Shown: positions 38,549-40,532 of the stretch, in pieces
Layout: each line of letters starts with the position of its first letter
Numbering within the stretch: the stretch's first letter is position 1
DNA from: Paramacrobiotus richtersi
Lineage: Eukaryota; Tardigrada; Eutardigrada; Parachela; Macrobiotidae
Assembly (NCBI GenBank): GCA_034698045.1
Contig: JAQGAU010000108.1
Coordinates: 1 to 40,532 of the forward strand
Length of the DNA stretch: 40,532 nt
Direction: 5' to 3'
Program-made: the position numbers and the translations under genes
Notes under the pieces: generated by a model
What the model saw: only the letters and a program-made list of their open reading frames with translations
Told to the model about the DNA's origin: nothing
Databases searched by the model: none

Positions 38549-40532
38549 TCACTGCAGATTTTGCGACCGGCATTTGTCCTACTAACGCCGTAACAAATGC
38601 TCGTGTGAGAGTGCCGAAATTTGAATGTGTGAGGTTGCGTTGCTGTAATATCAATAGCGTGAATAACAAAAGCAGTGAAATTAAGCTATTTTGTGCTGAT
38701 GCTGATATTACTGCCTTGACAGAAACGTGGGACAAAGCGTCATGTCCTGATTCAGTGTTTGCCGATCTGCGCTCGTTTAACGTTTTTCGAAAAGCAAGAG
38801 AAGACGGATATGGTGGAGTAGCGATTGTAATTCGTAAATCATACAAAGGGTTCAGAAGAACAGACCTAGAGACCGCTTCTTTCGAGGCAGTCTTTGTTGA
38901 ATCACAATGCCTGAAGAAAATCTTTGTTGCTTTCTACGCTCCACCATGTAAGGCTCAGACAGCAGTGCCGGGTCTGCTTAATCATTTGCGCAGTAACTTT
39001 TCACCACCCATGCTAAAGAGCACCGTTATTATGGGCGATTTCAATCTGCCTGATATCAACTGGGACAAAAGAACGGCTCCCACAATGGCAGGTGAAGAGT
39101 TGCTATCTGCGTTGACTGAATTTTCTTTTGTTCAGGTAATTGATTTTCCAACGAGAAAGCAGAATTGCTTGGATTTGTGTTTAGTTTCTTCCGGCTGCAG
39201 TTTTGAAAAGGCCGAACCGATCAGTCCACCTTCAATAACGAATGATCATATTGGCTTTCAGCTCTTGCTGAAAATTGTGAAGCATAAGTCTAAGCCTCGT
39301 ACGGTTAAACGATGGAAACTGAACTCTAACAACTTTACGATGTTTAGACAATCCCTTGCCTCTGTCGATTGGGTCAATTTGTTTCGTAATCTTGACAGTA
39401 ACATACGCGCCGAAATCTTCGAAACCGTACTCGTCGATATTGCTAAATTATATTTTTCGTACCAAAAGGTCAAGATTAAGAATGGAGAGATACTGTATCC
39501 TGCAGCGTTAAGAAAGATACTACGAGCACGTGATCATGCTTTTTGTGCGTATCGGCGCACACATCAAGCTGCGTTGCGGTTGCTCCTCAGATCAAAGTGG
39601 AAAGTCTTGTGTATTCAGGCAGCCAGGTTTGCAAGACAGTACGAACGAGCACGTGTTGTCGACATTTCGCATTCTTACCGCAATAACCCTCGTAAGTTTT
39701 GGCGGTTTGTGAAGTCCACCGCGGATGCCACTGGCATGCCTTCGTTAAAGCTTCCCAGTGGTGTGATTGTCACCGAAAGTTTAGATAAGGCAAATGCCCT
39801 CAATGAGCATTATCGCAAAAGCCAGTCTATCTGCGAAACTCACTGCAGATCCACAGATATCGATTTGTTATCTTCGAATGACGACAAGTGGGAAATCACT
39901 GACGGAATGATTTTTGAGCAGTTGTCCAGAATATCTGTTAAAACGTCAAGTGGTAACTTTGTAATATCCAACAGTTTGTTGAAAGTTGCTTCTTCATCGA
40001 TCGTACTGCCATTAAAATTAATTCTCGTGTCTGCCTTAAACGAAGGTAAATTTCCAGCTGTTTGGAAAAAGTCATTCATTTCGCCAATACCGAAAAAGTC
40101 GGCTAATCTCAGTCTTCCAGGAAGCCACAGACCTGTATCAATGCTTGATCCACCATCGAAAATTCTCGAGAGATGTCTTGACTACTTGATTCGAGACGAT
40201 GCAACGGTTAAACAACTTTTGAGCGACCACCAGTTTGCGTATCGCAGTAAAAGGTCAACCGAGTTACAGCTGTTTCTCTTCACCAAGATAGTAACCGATT
40301 TTATGCAAAACGGTATTGAAGTAGATGCGATTTTTTTGGATTGCTCAAAAGCTTTCGATAAATGTTCCCATCAGAGAATCGTAAGTGCTCTGTGTGAAAT
40401 GAACCTGCCCAGCCAGATAATACATCTGTTGTCTGATTACCTTAAAAATCGATCGCAATGTGTGGTTGTCGATGGGATTGTTTCTGAAACTGTGCCAGTG
40501 ACAAGTGGTGTGCCTCAGGGATCTGTTCTGGG
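38524..40532 (+). CDS. LINE ORF2: endonuclease and reverse transcriptase, partial
   Basis: Open in the -1 frame relative to ORF1 from the codon after TAG (38521-38523) to the window end, 669 codons. The AP-type endonuclease motifs appear in order: CCNINSVNNK, TALTETWD (catalytic Glu), YGGVAIVIRKS, FVAFYAPP, VIMGDFNLPDINWD (catalytic Asp/Asn), LDLCLVS and NDHIGF (catalytic Asp-His pair). The reverse transcriptase follows: HRPVSML, HQFAYRSKRST, AIFLDCSKAFDK (first catalytic Asp) and GVPQGSVLG. No ATG occurs in frame before about 39010, inside the endonuclease, so ORF2 lacks a usable start of its own and is likely made by frameshifting from ORF1. Confidence 0.9.
38533..38552 (+). promoter_or_regulatory. 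Candidate -1 ribosomal frameshift site
   Basis: In the ORF1 frame the codons CGA AAA AAC contain A_AAA_AAC, a canonical X_XXY_YYZ heptamer. A -1 slip continues CGT GAT GTG ATC into ORF2 and bypasses the ORF1 TGA at 38546. A small stem, GTGAT/ATCAC with loop GTG (38540-38552), follows with no spacer. This is closer than the usual 5-8 bases, so another downstream structure may be the stimulator. Confidence 0.6.

Larger units (their letters stand above)
37403..40532 (+). mobile_element. Non-LTR retrotransposon (LINE, Jockey/CR1-like), cut by the window end
   Basis: A two-ORF LINE: ORF1 (nucleic-acid-binding) overlaps ORF2 (AP endonuclease plus reverse transcriptase) in the -1 frame. All visible domains are intact, with no stop in about 3.1 kb. 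This points to a young, possibly active copy. The window stops inside the reverse transcriptase, before the catalytic YADD motif, so the 3' end, tail and target-site duplication are not visible. Confidence 0.9.

Overview
This window is animal (metazoan) nuclear DNA. The evidence is one spliced protein-coding gene with GT-AG introns, a two-ORF LINE with an AP-type endonuclease, several LTR retroelements of Ty3/gypsy type, and fold-back elements. It has no operons, bacterial promoters or CRISPR arrays. The host gene is a radial spoke protein, so the organism makes motile cilia or a flagellated sperm. The phylum cannot be fixed from this sequence. Most of the rest is decayed transposon DNA, so many short open frames are chance or relics. 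All alignments were made by eye.

Layout. (1) 661-2940, plus strand: a five-exon RSPH9 homologue, about 373 aa, with an acidic C-terminal tail. (2) 3528-5471, minus strand: a compact LTR element (LTRs about 105 bp, primer-binding site and polypurine tract visible) whose only gene is an intact 534-aa Gag with two CCHC knuckles; pol is absent. (3) 6114-6231: a short retroposed poly(A) fragment with a perfect 10-bp target-site duplication. (4) 8965-9910 and 12352-12790: relics of a repeat family, one part of which resembles DUF3987. (5) 13440-19189: a chain of partial gypsy copies sharing single LTRs (15333-15514 and 18789-18968), in which a small CCHC zinc-knuckle frame lies downstream of pol, next to the 3' LTR. 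A 1.03-kb fold-back element (13977-15005) and a minus-strand coding block (16932-17681) sit inside this chain. (6) 19190-31600: gene-poor, with two strong hairpins (23177-23256, 23457-23513), a palindromic MITE-like element (24162-24292) and a possible tRNA-like SINE head. (7) 31668-34070: two uncharacterised frames and a roughly 320-bp duplication 1.19 kb apart. (8) 37403-40532: a LINE of the Jockey/CR1 type, intact as far as the window reaches. Its ORF1 and ORF2 overlap at a canonical -1 slippery heptamer.

A family of four palindromes of about 67 bp (6281, 11701, 28167, 35489) is scattered across the window and shares both arm and loop-flank sequence. These palindromes, the LINE frameshift site and the gag-only LTR element are the most unusual observations.
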